NCBI RefSeq assembly: GCF_036370855.1 | Contig: NW_026991398.1 | Span: 186,001 to 250,000 of the forward strand | From: Dromaius novaehollandiae | Lineage: Eukaryota > Chordata > Aves > Casuariiformes > Dromaiidae | Reading direction: 5' to 3' | Length of the DNA stretch: 64,000 nt | Part shown: piece after piece, positions 23,710-35,429 of the stretch | Layout: each line of letters starts with the position of its first letter | Numbering within the stretch: position 1 is the first letter of the stretch | The notes under the pieces: generated by a model | Database searches by the model: none | What the model was told of the DNA's origin: nothing | What the model saw: the letters and a program-made list of their open reading frames with translations, nothing else | Made by a program: the position numbers and the translations under genes

Positions 23710-25985
23710 TAGTAAGTTTTGGACATCCTGATTTTTAAAGAGAAGTTAAGTCCCTACACATAGGTATTCAGGGTCAAGTTCATCACACCTAACTTGGACA
23801 TCTTCACCTTCTGAGTTAGTCATCTACTACCATTTTTTGAGGCTGCCTAGCCCTCCACAACTATAGAAGGGTCCTGGAGTGACCAGTTCAGCCTAAGACA
23901 TCTGTCTTTTCAACTGAGATTCAGCATGCCTGACTTAAGGTGCTTGATTTAGTTGCTCATAATTAGGCATCCAGTACCATTTGAGAGGTCTCAGACATCC
24001 CCACAAAGCTAAAGTCTTAGCTAACTGGAGGTCCCAATGTGCCAGCAACTGAATGGAGCCTGCAGGTGCCCACCTACAGGGTACAATCAGTAGTGCCTAA
24101 AGGGCCATTCATCTGTTCTTGTCCAAAAATACATCTTGTCCAAAAAATACAGGCCTACTTTGGTCTGTTTTGGCAATAACCTTTCTAGAGATGGAATATA
24201 TCCCATGCCAGTTCCCTGTCTAATCAAACAGGAGAGGAAGCCATCCCTAAAAGGTGATTCAGACCATTGCAGTCTGCCTCTCTCCATTGACGGCTGAGGA
24301 ATGGAAGTTGACAACCTTTGTGAAACAGCTGTCACAGTTTGGTGCCACCAATCTTTGCCATTGCTCTTTCCTTAATATACAAAGGTGACATAGGTAGGTC
24401 TTTATTGCAAAGCTGCCTCAATTTCTCTGTAAGCGTCATTCAAAATTACCATCAAATCATAACACAAGAGAGACTACAGTGATATTGCTGTAGGCGACTG
24501 GGCTTGAGCTTTTGCTCAAACAATTACAGCCAGCGGCTAAATTTCAGCAAATATTCCAGATGGACCCAGTGCAGAGATCCCCCTATGCCAGACTAGAGGC
24601 AGAGAGCAAGACGGAGCATTTGGGATCTAGGACTAACCTGAGCCCCAAGTTAAAATGCCAATGCAATCACGGAGTATTGCCCACTACTGGGCTTCCCATT
24701 TTACTCCCTGTATAAAAACCACGTGCTATGCTCTGAGACGGGGTCTAGGGGGACAACACAGTTTGTGGAGAACCTCTGTTTCACTGCTTAAAACCCGTCA
24801 TCTCCTCCTCCCACCCTTGCATTTTTGAGGCATCCTATTTATGGAGGCATCTGCTCCTTTCCTTTATATGTCTAAAACCAAATGCAAAGGTGGAGGGGAA
24901 AACGTCAGCATTTATTGCCTGTGTTTTCCCTGGGCTTCCTTCTGTTAGACGTGTTCTTTGGTTTGAAAAGGAAATTAGCTACTAAATAAATTAGGATATT
25001 TGAGATTGAAATAGGGAGTTTCATCTACTTCATTGGAAGTGTCTGTGAGCAGCTGGAGTCCGTACTCATTTTCCCTTGGCTCCCTATATAGTCAATGGAG
25101 ATGAAGAGAGAGCTCTAGAGGTTGGGTCCTCCCAGACTATAACCAGCACGTGAAAGAAGTGTCACCAGTCTCTTCCAGACACTCTTCTCTCTCTGCCCTG
25201 ACAATATGGGAGTCTGCTAACTTGCTCAAACTGAAGCGCCCAACTTTTAGACACCTAAAATATAACCCTGCTTCATGTTTTCTTTGTTCCAGATACTTCC
25301 TGTTTCAAATAACCAAAAGGACAGCCTTTAGGTTTTTCGCATGAGATGATTCCCCCCTCCCCTAAAGGGAAAGCCACTTCCAGTGACTGAAGGGAACTGT
25401 CATGAATTTCACTATTTAGAGTATTAAAGAAGGCAAGCTATGCTTGTTCCCTATTTCCTCCCCTTTTCCGGAGAAAGAAGATGTGGAAGAAAGCAGGGGA
25501 TTACAAAAGAGATACTCGATATTGGCTTGTTTGGAAATCAACAGCCGCCCAGATGTTCTGAATCAAAAAAGGCAAGTACTGAAAAGTAGAAGGAATACCT
25601 TTCAAAATGCATATATAAAGGGATGGTCTGGCATCTGCAGATAACAGTAAGCATTTTTGCTGGGACATTAGTTTGGCTTTTGAAACACAGATGTGATGGA
25701 TGTTTGCAATAAGTCAAAGTGAGCTGGGAATTTCCAAGGCATGGCATGAAATAGTTCACAATCTCTTTAAAATAGTGTGCTCTTGGGAAAGAATCCTTTG
25801 TGAGAGTTTGGAAAAGGTACAAAGAAGACAGCAAAATCTCTGAGGACTGTAAATGTGAAATGGAGAAATCAGGGTGCAATGAATGGTTGAGAGGAATCTT
25901 CTGTCTGTGTTGCATAGGAAGCAAGCAAGGGAGCAAAGAAGGAAGGATACACCTCCCTGTGCAGACTGTGAAATTCTCCCACTTG
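23710..25985. other. Gene-free interval with LTR-like promoter segment
   Basis: No coding gene is seen. About 24,480-24,830 looks like LTR or promoter DNA: a TATAAAAA at 24,711-24,718 is followed by 'gctctgagacggggtct' in the spacing of a retroviral U3/R boundary. I could not find paired ends or a target duplication, so the LTR reading is tentative. Confidence 0.35.
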
Positions 25986-26000
25986 TTTCTTCATGCTCCT

Positions 26001-26028
26001 CTCTCAGCAGGATGTACTGATATTGGGC
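26001..26028 (+). promoter_or_regulatory. Splice acceptor and two-codon upstream ORF before OR start
   Basis: A pyrimidine tract (cttcatgctcctctctcag) ends at 26,007, with an alternative CAG ending at 26,010. Just after it, ATG TAC TGA at 26,012-26,020 forms a two-codon upstream reading frame, followed eight bases later by the OR ATG at 26,029. If the acceptor is used, an in-frame ATG at 25,993 would be intronic. The minimal upstream frame could dampen translation; this is inference. Confidence 0.45.
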
Positions 26029-26964
26029 ATGGGACCAGGAAATGAAACTGTAGTTGCTGAGTTCATCCTAGAGGGTTTCTCAGGGCTTGATCAAAGACTA
26101 CAGCTGTTTCTGTCCCTGCTCCTTCTACTCATATACCTGACAACTGTGATAGGGAACACAACAATCATTTTCCTCGTGTGTGTGGATCACTGCCTGCAAA
26201 CCCCCATGTACTTTTTCATCAGCAATCTGGCATTCCTGGAAATCTGGTTTACATCCTCCACAACTATCAAACTGTTGGTGATTCTGAGCTCTGGTAGGAG
26301 GACAATCTCATTAAGCAGCTGCTTTGCACAATCCTATTTCTATTTTTCCCTGGGTGGTACAGAGTTCACTCTCCTTGTTGTCATGTCCTTTGACCGCTAC
26401 GTTGCCATCTGCCAACCTTTGCATTATGCTGCTGTCATGAAGTGGCAGCTCTGCACCCACCTCGTTGTTGCTGCTTGGGTCATAGGCTTCACACTCTCGA
26501 GTTCCTGCCTGGTCCTGCTCTCAAAGCTGACTTTCTGTGGCCCAAACAAGATCCACCATTTTTTTTGTGACAACTCTCCCTTGTTCAAACTGTCCTGCTC
26601 TGACACCAGCCTGCTTTGGAAAGTAGACTCTATTTTCATATCATTTGTAGTGCTGGGTTCCTTATGTTTAATCCTGGTGTCCTACATGTGCATCTTCCAT
26701 TGTATTCTGCACATGCCATCAGCATCTGGGAGGAAGAAAGCTTTTGCTACATGTTCTTCCCATCTCATCACTTTAGCCATCGTATATGGAAGCTGCATTT
26801 TTCTCTATGCACGACCCTCAGAAGATGTTTCCTTGGAGACCAACGGAACTGTAGCTTTGCTGAACACCGTTCTGTACCCATTCTTAAACCCCTTCATCTA
26901 CAGTCTCAGAAACAAGACTGTGAAACTGGCCCTGAAGAAAGCCATTGGCTGTGCAAAGGTTTGA
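26029..26964 (+). CDS. Olfactory receptor, family 6/11-like (intact)
   Basis: Class II odorant receptor of 311 residues in one exon. Hallmarks are an N-glycosylation site NET near residue 5, GN in helix 1, TPMYFFISNLAFLEIWF around helix 2, MSFDRYVAIC at the end of helix 3, FCGPNKIHHFFCD in loop 2 with its cysteines, KKAFATCSSHL at helix 6, YGSCIFLYARPS and NPFIYSLRNKTVK in helix 7. LEIWF, the FCGPN loop and YGSCIF are features I associate with families 6 and 11, and I cannot choose between them by eye. The start at 26,029 has a G at +4 and lies after a likely splice acceptor. A longer frame from 25,993 would include the acceptor. It is unlike the OR14 genes nearby, so the locus holds two unrelated OR lineages. 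Confidence 0.92.
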   Translation: MGPGNETVVAEFILEGFSGLDQRLQLFLSLLLLLIYLTTVIGNTTIIFLVCVDHCLQTPMYFFISNLAFLEIWFTSSTTIKLLVILSSGRRTISLSSCFAQSYFYFSLGGTEFTLLVVMSFDRYVAICQPLHYAAVMKWQLCTHLVVAAWVIGFTLSSSCLVLLSKLTFCGPNKIHHFFCDNSPLFKLSCSDTSLLWKVDSIFISFVVLGSLCLILVSYMCIFHCILHMPSASGRKKAFATCSSHLITLAIVYGSCIFLYARPSEDVSLETNGTVALLNTVLYPFLNPFIYSLRNKTVKLALKKAIGCAKV

Positions 26965-28073
26965 CTTTGCCCCCAGTCATGATGTTTCTCGAGATAGCAA
27001 TTTTAATTATGTATCATATAAAATATCTTTCACACATATGTACGTAGCTACTAAATACAGGTGCCTCAGACTAAATACAGGTGCCTCAGGAGATTTATTT
27101 TCACACTGGATTGTAGTAGTGAAAGGAAGAAATGTGAATTGTGTGTCTTGGTTAGAGGGGGTTATTATAAACAGAATCTAAAACATATTAATAGAATGTT
27201 GGAAACACACTTCTTAGGACTGGGACATAGACTGCCAGTGGGTGCTGACACAAGGAAGCTTTCATAAGTTATCTCAGGAAATTTAGCTGAAAACTCTGGG
27301 GACAATGTCCCCGGACTGTTGAGAAAAGCTCAAAACACCTTCTCTGCCTGAATAACAGAAGATGCTAAGCACAAAAATTAAGCTCCAGGCTGGGTCCTTC
27401 TGCACTGCAGTGAAGGATGTGGTGGCCCTGGTCTACCCACCCAGGCCCACAGCTCCACCGGCAATGTGCAGTTAGGGTATGCAGGCAGACAACTAGGCTC
27501 TGGCTTGAGGTTGAGATAACTGACTAAATTGTCTACTACATATGTGCTTGAGTACATACGTAGTAAAACTGGGACCAATGAGGAAAAAAACTACTTAGAG
27601 ATGGACTGTTTATTGCAAAGGGGATAAAGCTGGTGAAAGGGAGGGATCAGCTGGATCATGGAATAAAAAGCACGGGAAAATGGAGGGAGAGGGAATAAAA
27701 GGGCCCAGTTTTGTGTAAGCAAGCTGCTGGCAAGTACACTTGCCTGGCCAAGCTGTGTGCCTGGTCACTGCGGTCTGCCTTAGCGTCATATTAAATCCTA
27801 TTCCTAGATATTTTCTGGGTGAGCATGCTCTCTGTTCTGTGTGAGTGCATGTGTGGAAGGCTTGCAGCCCTCAAGGCAGCCAGCTGCCAGGGACACCCGT
27901 GCAAGGGTGCATGTGAGGTCTCCTGCAAGCTTTGAGTCTCATTAGCTGGTGAGCAAAAACAGGACCAGGCCATTTGCATGGTTCATGTTTATGAGCGCTG
28001 CTCGTGTCTCTGTGGTGCCTGTAAAGGTACTGTGCCCTGGCTGAACTGATTTTTTGGTGGCCCACCATGTCCG

Positions 28074-28080
<7 letters not shown>

Positions 28081-28114
<34 letters not shown>
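28081..28114. repeat. (TG)17 microsatellite
   Basis: Seventeen uninterrupted TG dinucleotides. Length and purity make it likely to be polymorphic. Confidence 0.95.
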
Positions 28115-28115
<1 letters not shown>

Positions 28116-29413
28116 CTACTGGAAGCACATGTGGAGCCTCACTGCTGGCTGGACCAGGGAGCAGAGAACCGCAGCAGTCTCCCATCCAGTGGACCAGGGA
28201 GGAGGAATCCCCCAGATCCAAAAGTCCACCAGGTTCAGCGTCCTTTAACAGTGCAGGCCTTGGAGGTGCTGCAGCTACTTGACCTTGCTGTCAAGGTCCC
28301 TCTTCTCCATTACTTTGTGATCCCCAAAGGGGACAGAGATGACTATAGGCTTAAGCTTTGGTGTTGCAGCATGAAGGACCAGCTTTGGCACACATCTTTC
28401 TATTTCCCCACTATTAATTTAAGCAATACGAACACAAAGTTTTTATAAGTGTTTGGGTCAGTGATTCCCTAGAGTCAAAGGGAGATTTTTTTGTTGTTGT
28501 TGTTGTTCAGACTTATGATCTGCCAACCTTTATTGTAAAAGTGGCTGGGTTTGGACGGGCAGTGCCATATGAACTACCCGCCATTTAAAAACTATGTACA
28601 GAAAGTAGCACTACTTAGTCAATCTAAATAGCAGGGGCAATGATCACTGTTTTGCTGGCGGTCCATGAGCAGGACAGTTGTGGTGAGCAAAACTTCATTG
28701 TCTGAGGATCTGCTGCACATTGCTATACCCATCTTCATCTTTTCCACAGGTAAAAAAAAAAAAACCTGGGGGATTTTTAAACTAAATACCTATTGCAAAT
28801 ATCTCAAGACCTGTTTTCTCCTTTTACACAATGGATATTACTCTTGTATTAAGAATGGCAGGAAGGTATTTGGGTCGAGAAATTCTTTTGAGCTCTGTCA
28901 GACATTGCACAAGCATCTCCATAGCTGCATTATTGCCATTTCCGCCTGCTGCAAAACTGTGCAGATAGCATAGGCACAGGAATAAGGTGTCCTAACTGCA
29001 AGCTTACATGTAGATCTGGGCCAGCACAAGGCCGTGGCTATTAGACTTTAAATGGTTTGTCTATGATTTTGTGAGAGAGGTGCACGGTCTACATGGAAAA
29101 GCATCTCAAATGTAAAAGCTGGGAATGCAGTTTGTGTCATGAAAAGATCTTGAATGTCGGCCAGCATCAGCGTTTCATGCCTGTGGTCAAACCCCCAGAA
29201 ATAGGGAAGGGCTGTATTTTCTATGATATGTAACAAATACAGGAAACTGGAAGAAATGTCCGAAATCAGATTTCTTTCCTGGAGTTAGCACTGGAAGTAG
29301 CGTGGGATGAAGAAGGGGTAGAAAGGAAACCTCAGTGAGAATGGGACATAAAAAGGGTTGTGAGTCTCATGGACTTTCTGTGGCTGTTTATGAACACAAA
29401 GTTTCAGGGCTAA

Positions 29414-29516
29414 CCCCGCCCCCCCCCCCCCCCCCCAGAGATAATGCCAAAGGCTGTGATGGTCCCTTTGTTGCTAGTCTGCTTCTGAATAAATAAATAA
29501 ATAAATGAATAAATAA
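29414..29516. repeat. Poly-C run and AAAT microsatellite
   Basis: A near-pure C run with one G at about 29,414-29,436 is followed 50 bases later by tandem AAAT/AATG units to 29,516. The C run is a typical place for assembly length errors. Confidence 0.85.
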
Positions 29517-30419
29517 GGACCTAACACTAATCACCCAGGGTGTCATATGCATAGAAATCCCCAGCCTGAGTACACTCCATAGACTTCTTAAACTTTTCAC
29601 CCATGAAACCAAGAAGCCTTCCCTAAGCATTGGGATTTGAGAGTTGCAAAGGCTACTTTCTCCATTTTGTTAAACACTGCTGAAAATCCAAGTGATGTAG
29701 GCCCTCCTCCATAAGCTGTGTATCATGGAGTAGACAGCTGGCTGCCCAAGGAGAAAAAAGCAATTGCTGGCATGACAGCAAGTGAATGAGGGCAAGATCT
29801 CTGACGTGCAAAAAAGACTGCGCTACTATAGCCAACAAGATGTGAAAATCTTGAGGGAAGCTTGCTGGTGGGCAAATAGGGACTAAAATGTAGCTTCAAG
29901 TTTGGCCGCGTATGTTTCAGTGAGGAAGAAAGAGAGGTCACTGCTATCTGGTTGTGAAGGCTTGGAGTCTGGAAGGCTTAGCAAGGTCTCAGAGCACTTC
30001 CTCTGCCATGTTGTCCAGTTCTGAGGCAATGATTCTTCACGTACACAGGTCTGTAGCCAGTCTCCAGCAAGCTCCTTCAAAACACGACTCTGCTTATGGC
30101 CTTAGAGAGCGCCACACACCTACTTTTTCTACATTGCTGCACTGATGGCTCTGACCGAAACTGTGCCAAAAGCTTTGCCCCAGCCCAAGTGCACAGCATT
30201 TTGAGTAACAGCATTGCTGTCTGCACTCAACCACTCCTTGTCATGGGGGGCTGGTGCACATGCTCGAGGGAGCTCTCTCAGCACAGCGCTCACAGCCTTC
30301 ATGCAGATGAATTCTGCAGAGAAAGATGTATTCGAGGGTGTGTGTGGGGAAACGAAGATAGAAGTCCAGGACTTAGATCTTTTGCGAAGCCCTGGGGGAT
30401 TTGTAGCTCATTGCAGTGC

Positions 30420-30720
30420 TAGTTATTTTGGTCTCCTGTAAAAGTCTTTGGCAGTTGTCTCCATCTGCAGGGGGGTATATGTGACTGAAGATAATGTTTC
30501 TCCCAGTGACTCTTCATCCTGGTGATAGACATATTCTCTCCTGACCATGGCACTCAAACTCTCTGCTGATGATTGCCCTTTTGGCATCTGTATATGCCAA
30601 GGTTTCAAAGCTGTACTCGTGCAGGATGCCAGATAAGCTGGAGTGAATAATTCTGGTGGCCAGCACAATTGTCTCAGGAGGGATTAACCTGTTCTGTTAG
30701 AGGCTGTAGGTCTTGATTTT
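30420..30720 (-). other. Unidentified coding-like fragment, possibly a processed pseudogene
   Basis: On the minus strand one frame reads through about 50 codons of protein-like composition, including 'PPETIVLATRIIHSSL' and 'HEYSFETLAYTDAKRAI' (about 30,690-30,570). A TGA follows at about 30,515, then more readable sequence. I do not recognise the family. Decayed readable stretches continue on the same strand down to about 29,700. No OR, CR1 or retroviral motif was seen. It could be a decayed processed pseudogene or chance. Confidence 0.25.
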
Positions 30721-31199
30721 GGGGTGCTGAGAACTCACTTCACATCGAAACAGCTCAACATGCAGTCATTTCAGAAGTCCTTGCTTCAGTGACCCAGCCA
30801 CAGAAATCTTGGGATGCTGGGAACAGCATACTTATTATTCTGTTGCCTTCTTCTTTTAAAATTGCATTAGGAAGAACAATGCTCAGGGGCTGTGAAGGCC
30901 TCAGCACTGTTTTGCAGGTTGGCCAAGGCTTGTCATGTTAATGTTTGCAGGTGCAAGGCCATGAGAACAACAGAAAAATACATGAGAAGAGAAAAATTCT
31001 GCCGTGGGGTCTCTGGAAAACACTGTCTCAGTGGCTTCAGTGAAAGGGTACAGAGTTACAAACAGCAGGCCCCTAGCATGACCATGATTGACCGCAGCAC
31101 TGCAAAGAGAGCTCAATTTATCTTAACACAATGGGGACTGGAGGGTGGCCCTGATTTTAGATAAATGCCTATATCAGTTGAGTAGATTAACTGGCTATA

Positions 31200-31430
31200 T
31201 GTGACCACAAGGCAGGAAAGGGAGGGTTGGATACCAGTGCAGAGAGACACTCCAGGTTTGTGAGGGGTTAAACAGAGGCGCTTTAATGAAGGACTTGCAC
31301 TCCAAACTGTGCAGGGAGCCCCGAGAACCGCACGGAGGGGTCACTGATTGGAGGCTGCTGGATGCCCAGGTTGGACGCCCAGGCGGCACTCACATTGTCT
31401 ATCCTAAGGGCCCCTTTTAGCTACTAGAAC
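31200..31430 (-). mobile_element. LTR-like segment, perhaps the ERVL 3' LTR
   Basis: On the minus strand, 'cttcattaaagcgcctctgtttaacccctcacaaacc' has the form of a polyadenylation signal followed by a U5-type end. It lies downstream of the ERVL pol remnant in the correct direction. No paired LTR or target duplication was found. Confidence 0.25.
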
Positions 31431-32114
31431 TATTTCCTTATATTGACTGTGCCAGGCTTGAGTAGCTACTGGCTGCGAAGCAGCAAGACATTGTTGATAA
31501 AACAGAATGTGCATGTCCGGCCTTGATGGGTTTCAGTCAGTGTGTAGAGAGCACACGCTGGGGCTGCAATCATGTGCTCTGCCAGTCCCCTGACTCCTCA
31601 CCAGCTCTTCTACAGGTGTCCTTGCTACACTCCACCCCATGACTGACAGAGACGTAGTACTGGTGCCACCAGTGTGCAGACACGGTTCGGACATGCCTTT
31701 CAGGCATTGGCTTAACTAACAGTTAAAGTATACAAGCAAGTAAATTATTGTAAATATATAGTAAATTATAATATATATGCATGCAAAACCAATCCACCCA
31801 GAAGACCAGGAGTATATTGTGTTTTTCCCATAGTCCTAAATTCAACAGCCATGATGACAGTGACTGCCAGGGGTTGTCCCATGCTGATTCTTTGGATTTT
31901 ACATCATGTCGTACTTGAAGTAGGCTCATTATCTTGTGGACGTCAGGTTTGACCCACTTACTGCAGTTTCTTCAGTGCCACAGCTACTGTCAGTGTACAG
32001 GGCTGGGATGGAGAGCAGCAACATTGTGCCTCTGCTCGGCATATTCATTAGGTCACGGTTCTCCAGGTGAGAGCCTCCTAGACAGACTATAGACTAGGAC
32101 ACTCTCCCCTTTGA

Positions 32115-33400
32115 TTAGTACCAGGTGGGTATCCCCTGCTCTTCAGCAATAATTTCCCCTTCCAACTGTTTGGGTTTAGTCACATCATGCACCCACACAG
32201 CACGCCCTGTAGACTCAAAACCGCCTAGTTGCTGGGTGGGCCTCAGGGAATCTACTTCCCAGATAGTGGGGACACCTATCCGGTCACATATCAGCTGGGC
32301 TATTTGGTCTCTATGTATATACATCACATGGGTTGGGATCTGGTGTAATGGATCACAACTTTCACCTCCTCAAGATAGTTCGAGTCAATGACTCCTGCAA
32401 TGATGTCTACTCCCCAGAGAGCTAAACTAGTACAGGGCACCATGCAACCATAATACCCTTGAGGTACGGCGATAGCCAGCCCCATACTCACAAGATGATG
32501 GCTGTCTGGTTCTAGGGTTCTTTCTTTGTGTGGCCATCACAGATCCAACCCTGCACTCTTGGGCCTGTTTCGCATGGGGAAGCAGGCTTGGCAGTGCAGT
32601 CATTGCACTCTAAGCACACGCGGCCGGTCGATGGAGTCCCCTTTGAAATGAGCATATGGGGTAGAGCCATGCAGTGGGCAGTCACTGAGGCAGGCATTGG
32701 CCTGACGAATGTCTTTACTCCAACCTGTGAGGGTACCAGTAGGAGATAATTCACACAGCTGCTCTTTGAGCAGCCCATTCATGTGTTCTGTCAATCCCAG
32801 CCCTTGTGGATGGTAAGCTGTGATAAATCCAGGTTATTCCTCGCTCTCCAGCCCAATTCCAAATGCCACTCCCTGTAAAATGAGTGCCCTGATCACTCTG
32901 GATTTCCACCAAGGAACTATAAAACTCAGCCAAGTCTTCTAATGCCTTAATGCTGTGAGCCTGGGTAGCTGTGGCACAAGAGTGGGTGTACAATAGACCA
33001 GAGCAGGAATCTACGGTGGTCAGGACATATCTGTGCCACTGGCTCTCCAGGAGGGATCCCATATCATCAATTTGCCACAGCTGCCCAGGCTTTTGTCCTC
33101 TGCAAATATACAGCTTTTCGGTCTGCAACCGCCATGGAGCTAAGTGGGTACAACAAGGGCAATGCTGTCTTGTCCCTTTTTATGCCACGATGGTGGTGTG
33201 AAGACCTCGAACCCTAGTCCACTGTGTGGCCCTGTCTCCACCCAGATGGCCGCTTCTGTGGTGAATCCAATCTGCTAACCCTGGAGCAATAATCACGCTA
33301 ACAGCCACCATAGCATCTACCTTGGCATCTCGGGAATTACGAGTTGCCTGGGTGTCCGCATGTCTTATGGCAATTCAACATTGGGTGCTGGTGATGGCAA
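32115..33400 (-). pseudogene. Fossil ERVL-type pol: RNase H tail, integrase, dUTPase
   Basis: Minus-strand translation in order: a possible RNase H tail; an integrase zinc-binding region (HHRSGHLGG near 33,265-33,240, then HCPCC near 33,160); the integrase core with the first Asp in 'WQIDDMG' (near 33,065) and the second in 'IQSDQGTHF' (near 32,890); and 'EHMNGLLKEQL' near 32,785-32,755. After that comes a dUTPase: 'AVPQGYYGCMVPCTSLAL' near 32,470-32,420, 'GVDIIAGVIDSNYLEEVKV' near 32,415-32,360, 'DQIAQLICDRI' and 'GGFESTG' near 32,220. In-frame stops and at least two frameshifts make it dead. A dUTPase placed after integrase is the signature of ERVL (class III, spuma-like) elements. The usual 'PRSGLA' and 'YRGEV' motifs are degraded. 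Confidence 0.85.
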
Positions 33401-34414
33401 AGGGCTTGAGGAGGTGGGGACAGATCCTGTGGGCCAACAACTGTTGCACAGCTGGTGTCAGCAACAGGACTTTGGTTTTTACGACCATGGGGCCCTCTTT
33501 GCTCAGAAGAGATAGGGTCAGCCTGAACAAGCAGGGCAGAAGCATCTTTGCTGACAGCCTGGCAAACTTGGTAAGGAGACGGTTACAGTGGGAACGACCA
33601 GAGGCAGAGGATGACCAACAGTCAGTAAAGCCACAGCAATAAGCACGCTGGCCAGCGCGTCCAGGGGAGAGCTCTGGGAGCCAGGACACATCCTAGGAAC
33701 CCACTGCCTCCACCAGCAGAAAAGACACAAAATGCAGTCCATCCTTCTCCTTGAGAGAGAAGCCAGAGGAGCCCTCTCTAGACCCAGGTGATCTGAGAGC
33801 AGGACTGCAGGTGGCCAGATGTCATGAAATTCAGCAGAAATGACCAGCTCCAGCCTTGGGTGAGACAGAGAAGCAGGTTTCCTTGTTCTATTAGGAAACT
33901 GCTTTGAAGCAGTCCCTCAGGTCATCACCCCAGCTAGAGCAAAGAAAAGCATGTTGGTGCCCATTGGCCTCCAGGGCAGGTGAGCCTGTGCTGCCCCACC
34001 TCATGTGCTCACCTGGTTGCCCAATTGTGATGTCACAGTCTCTGATGTCACAGTTACTGGTGACCATGGAGGAGATAGTCAGGCTCCGACAGTCTGAGTT
34101 GTCTGCCTTCCCCCCCACCTTTCAAGTCAGGCTTGCACTCTGGGGCTTCCCCACCTGCAAGGCGTATTTGGGGAAAATCCCACCTGACCTGAGATTGAAC
34201 CTATTACATGGAGATGCCCCCGATGGAGGGGAAGAGGCCAGCCCTGCATGGCCTCTCTTCTGCACCAGACCCTGGCAGATCCTGGAGCATGGCTGTCTGC
34301 TGACCCCCATGTGGGGCTCAGCCGGGACTGTGCAGGGGCTGGGCGCTCAGACCTCCCAGACTCTGGAGGATCATTTAGGAGTCATTTAATAATACCCCAG
34401 CAGTTTGCATGTCC

Positions 34415-34560
34415 GAGGTCTGTGATGCCAGCTCCAGCTGAGCTCTGGCTTTCCTCACTCCATCCCTGTGTGCACAGATATGATCTTGATGCTCCCCTGG
34501 GCAGCCCGTGCCCCTTCCAGCCTCTGTGCACTTCCACCCCGGCACCCTGAGCACTGGTGC
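34415..34560 (-). mobile_element. Short CR1 fragment
   Basis: The minus strand reads 'HRDGVRKARAQLELA' near 34,475-34,430, the linker that precedes RT in CR1 ORF2, as also seen near 3,150. Flanks are not recognisable as CR1. Confidence 0.6.
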
Positions 34561-35335
34561 TGCTGCCAGGGCAGAGGTGGAGGATCCCCCGGAGCAGCTC
34601 CTCAGGGAGCTCCCCAGGGAAACGCTGTGCTCAGCCCCAGCCCCAGCCCCAGCCCCAGCATGGCAGAGGGGAGCTGCCCTCTCCCAACCCACCCTGGCAG
34701 TGCCAGCCCCACCTCAGCCTGCTCCTGAAAGGCTCCAGCGCAGCCCTGGAGCTGCCTTGGGCCCTGGGGCAGTCTGGTGGCAGGAGGGTTTGACATGGGC
34801 ACAGCAGCAGCGGTGCTGAGAGCAGGGGAGGAGCAGGGAAATTGTGGCAGAGACCCCTGCCCTTGCCTGTATGGCCAGGGCACTGGATGGGCGATGCCTT
34901 TGTGGCCGGTCAGGCTCCAGGTTCGGGGTGGATGCCCACTCAAGGGTAGGAGCACCGGCATCTTCATGGGCTTCAGGGGAGCCATGACTGTGAGGAAGGC
35001 AAGTGGACCCAGGCCCAGGTAGCTGCAAAGGCCAGGGGTGGAAAAGGCAGCATAGGGCTGGTGAAGGCCCTCCCTCTCCTCCCCATGGGGAAGAGAGTCC
35101 CCAGGCAATGCTGGACTCCACTTTGGCTGAGGGGAGGGGAGCACAGGGAGGGTGAAAGAGGCGGATGGAGCCTCTTGGGGTGCGTGAGGGAGTTTTCCAA
35201 AGCCCAGGGATGAGATAGGGACTTCTGGATCTTCCGCTCCCCGATGCTCTCCCAGCCGAGGTTGTTCTGCTCTGCCCCAGGGGCTCTCCACCCCCTGCCA
35301 GCTGTGCTAGAGCAGAGGCCAAGGAGCAAGAATTC

Positions 35336-35425
35336 ATGGAATCTCAGAGGAGTTTTGGTGGGAAGGGACCTCTGGAGGTCTCCAGTCCAACCTCCCACAC
35401 AGAGCAGGGCTGTTTGGAGCCTTTG
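35336..35425 (-). mobile_element. CR1 3' end
   Basis: The plus strand shows the reverse of the CR1 3' terminus: 'gaagggacctctggaggtct' then 'ccagtccaacctcc' and 'agagcagggctg'. It is a short 5'-truncated copy. Confidence 0.75.
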
Positions 35426-35429
35426 AGTG

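Larger units (their letters stand above)
26965..30420. other. Gene-free interval with microsatellites and LTR-like DNA
   Basis: A 20-base direct repeat follows the OR at 27,050-27,089. Simple repeats are (TG)17 at 28,081-28,114, (TTG)n at 28,491-28,507, a C run at about 29,419-29,436 and an AAAT run at 29,488-29,516. About 27,600-27,830 has the look of an LTR 3' half ('gggaataaaagggccc' then 'tcatattaaatcctattcc'), but ends could not be defined. No coding gene is recognised. Confidence 0.45.

Noticed and set aside
34602-35398. Open frames of 140-230 codons on the minus strand
   Set aside because: GC-rich low-complexity DNA with several frames open at once, proline/serine/glycine-rich products and no recognisable motif.
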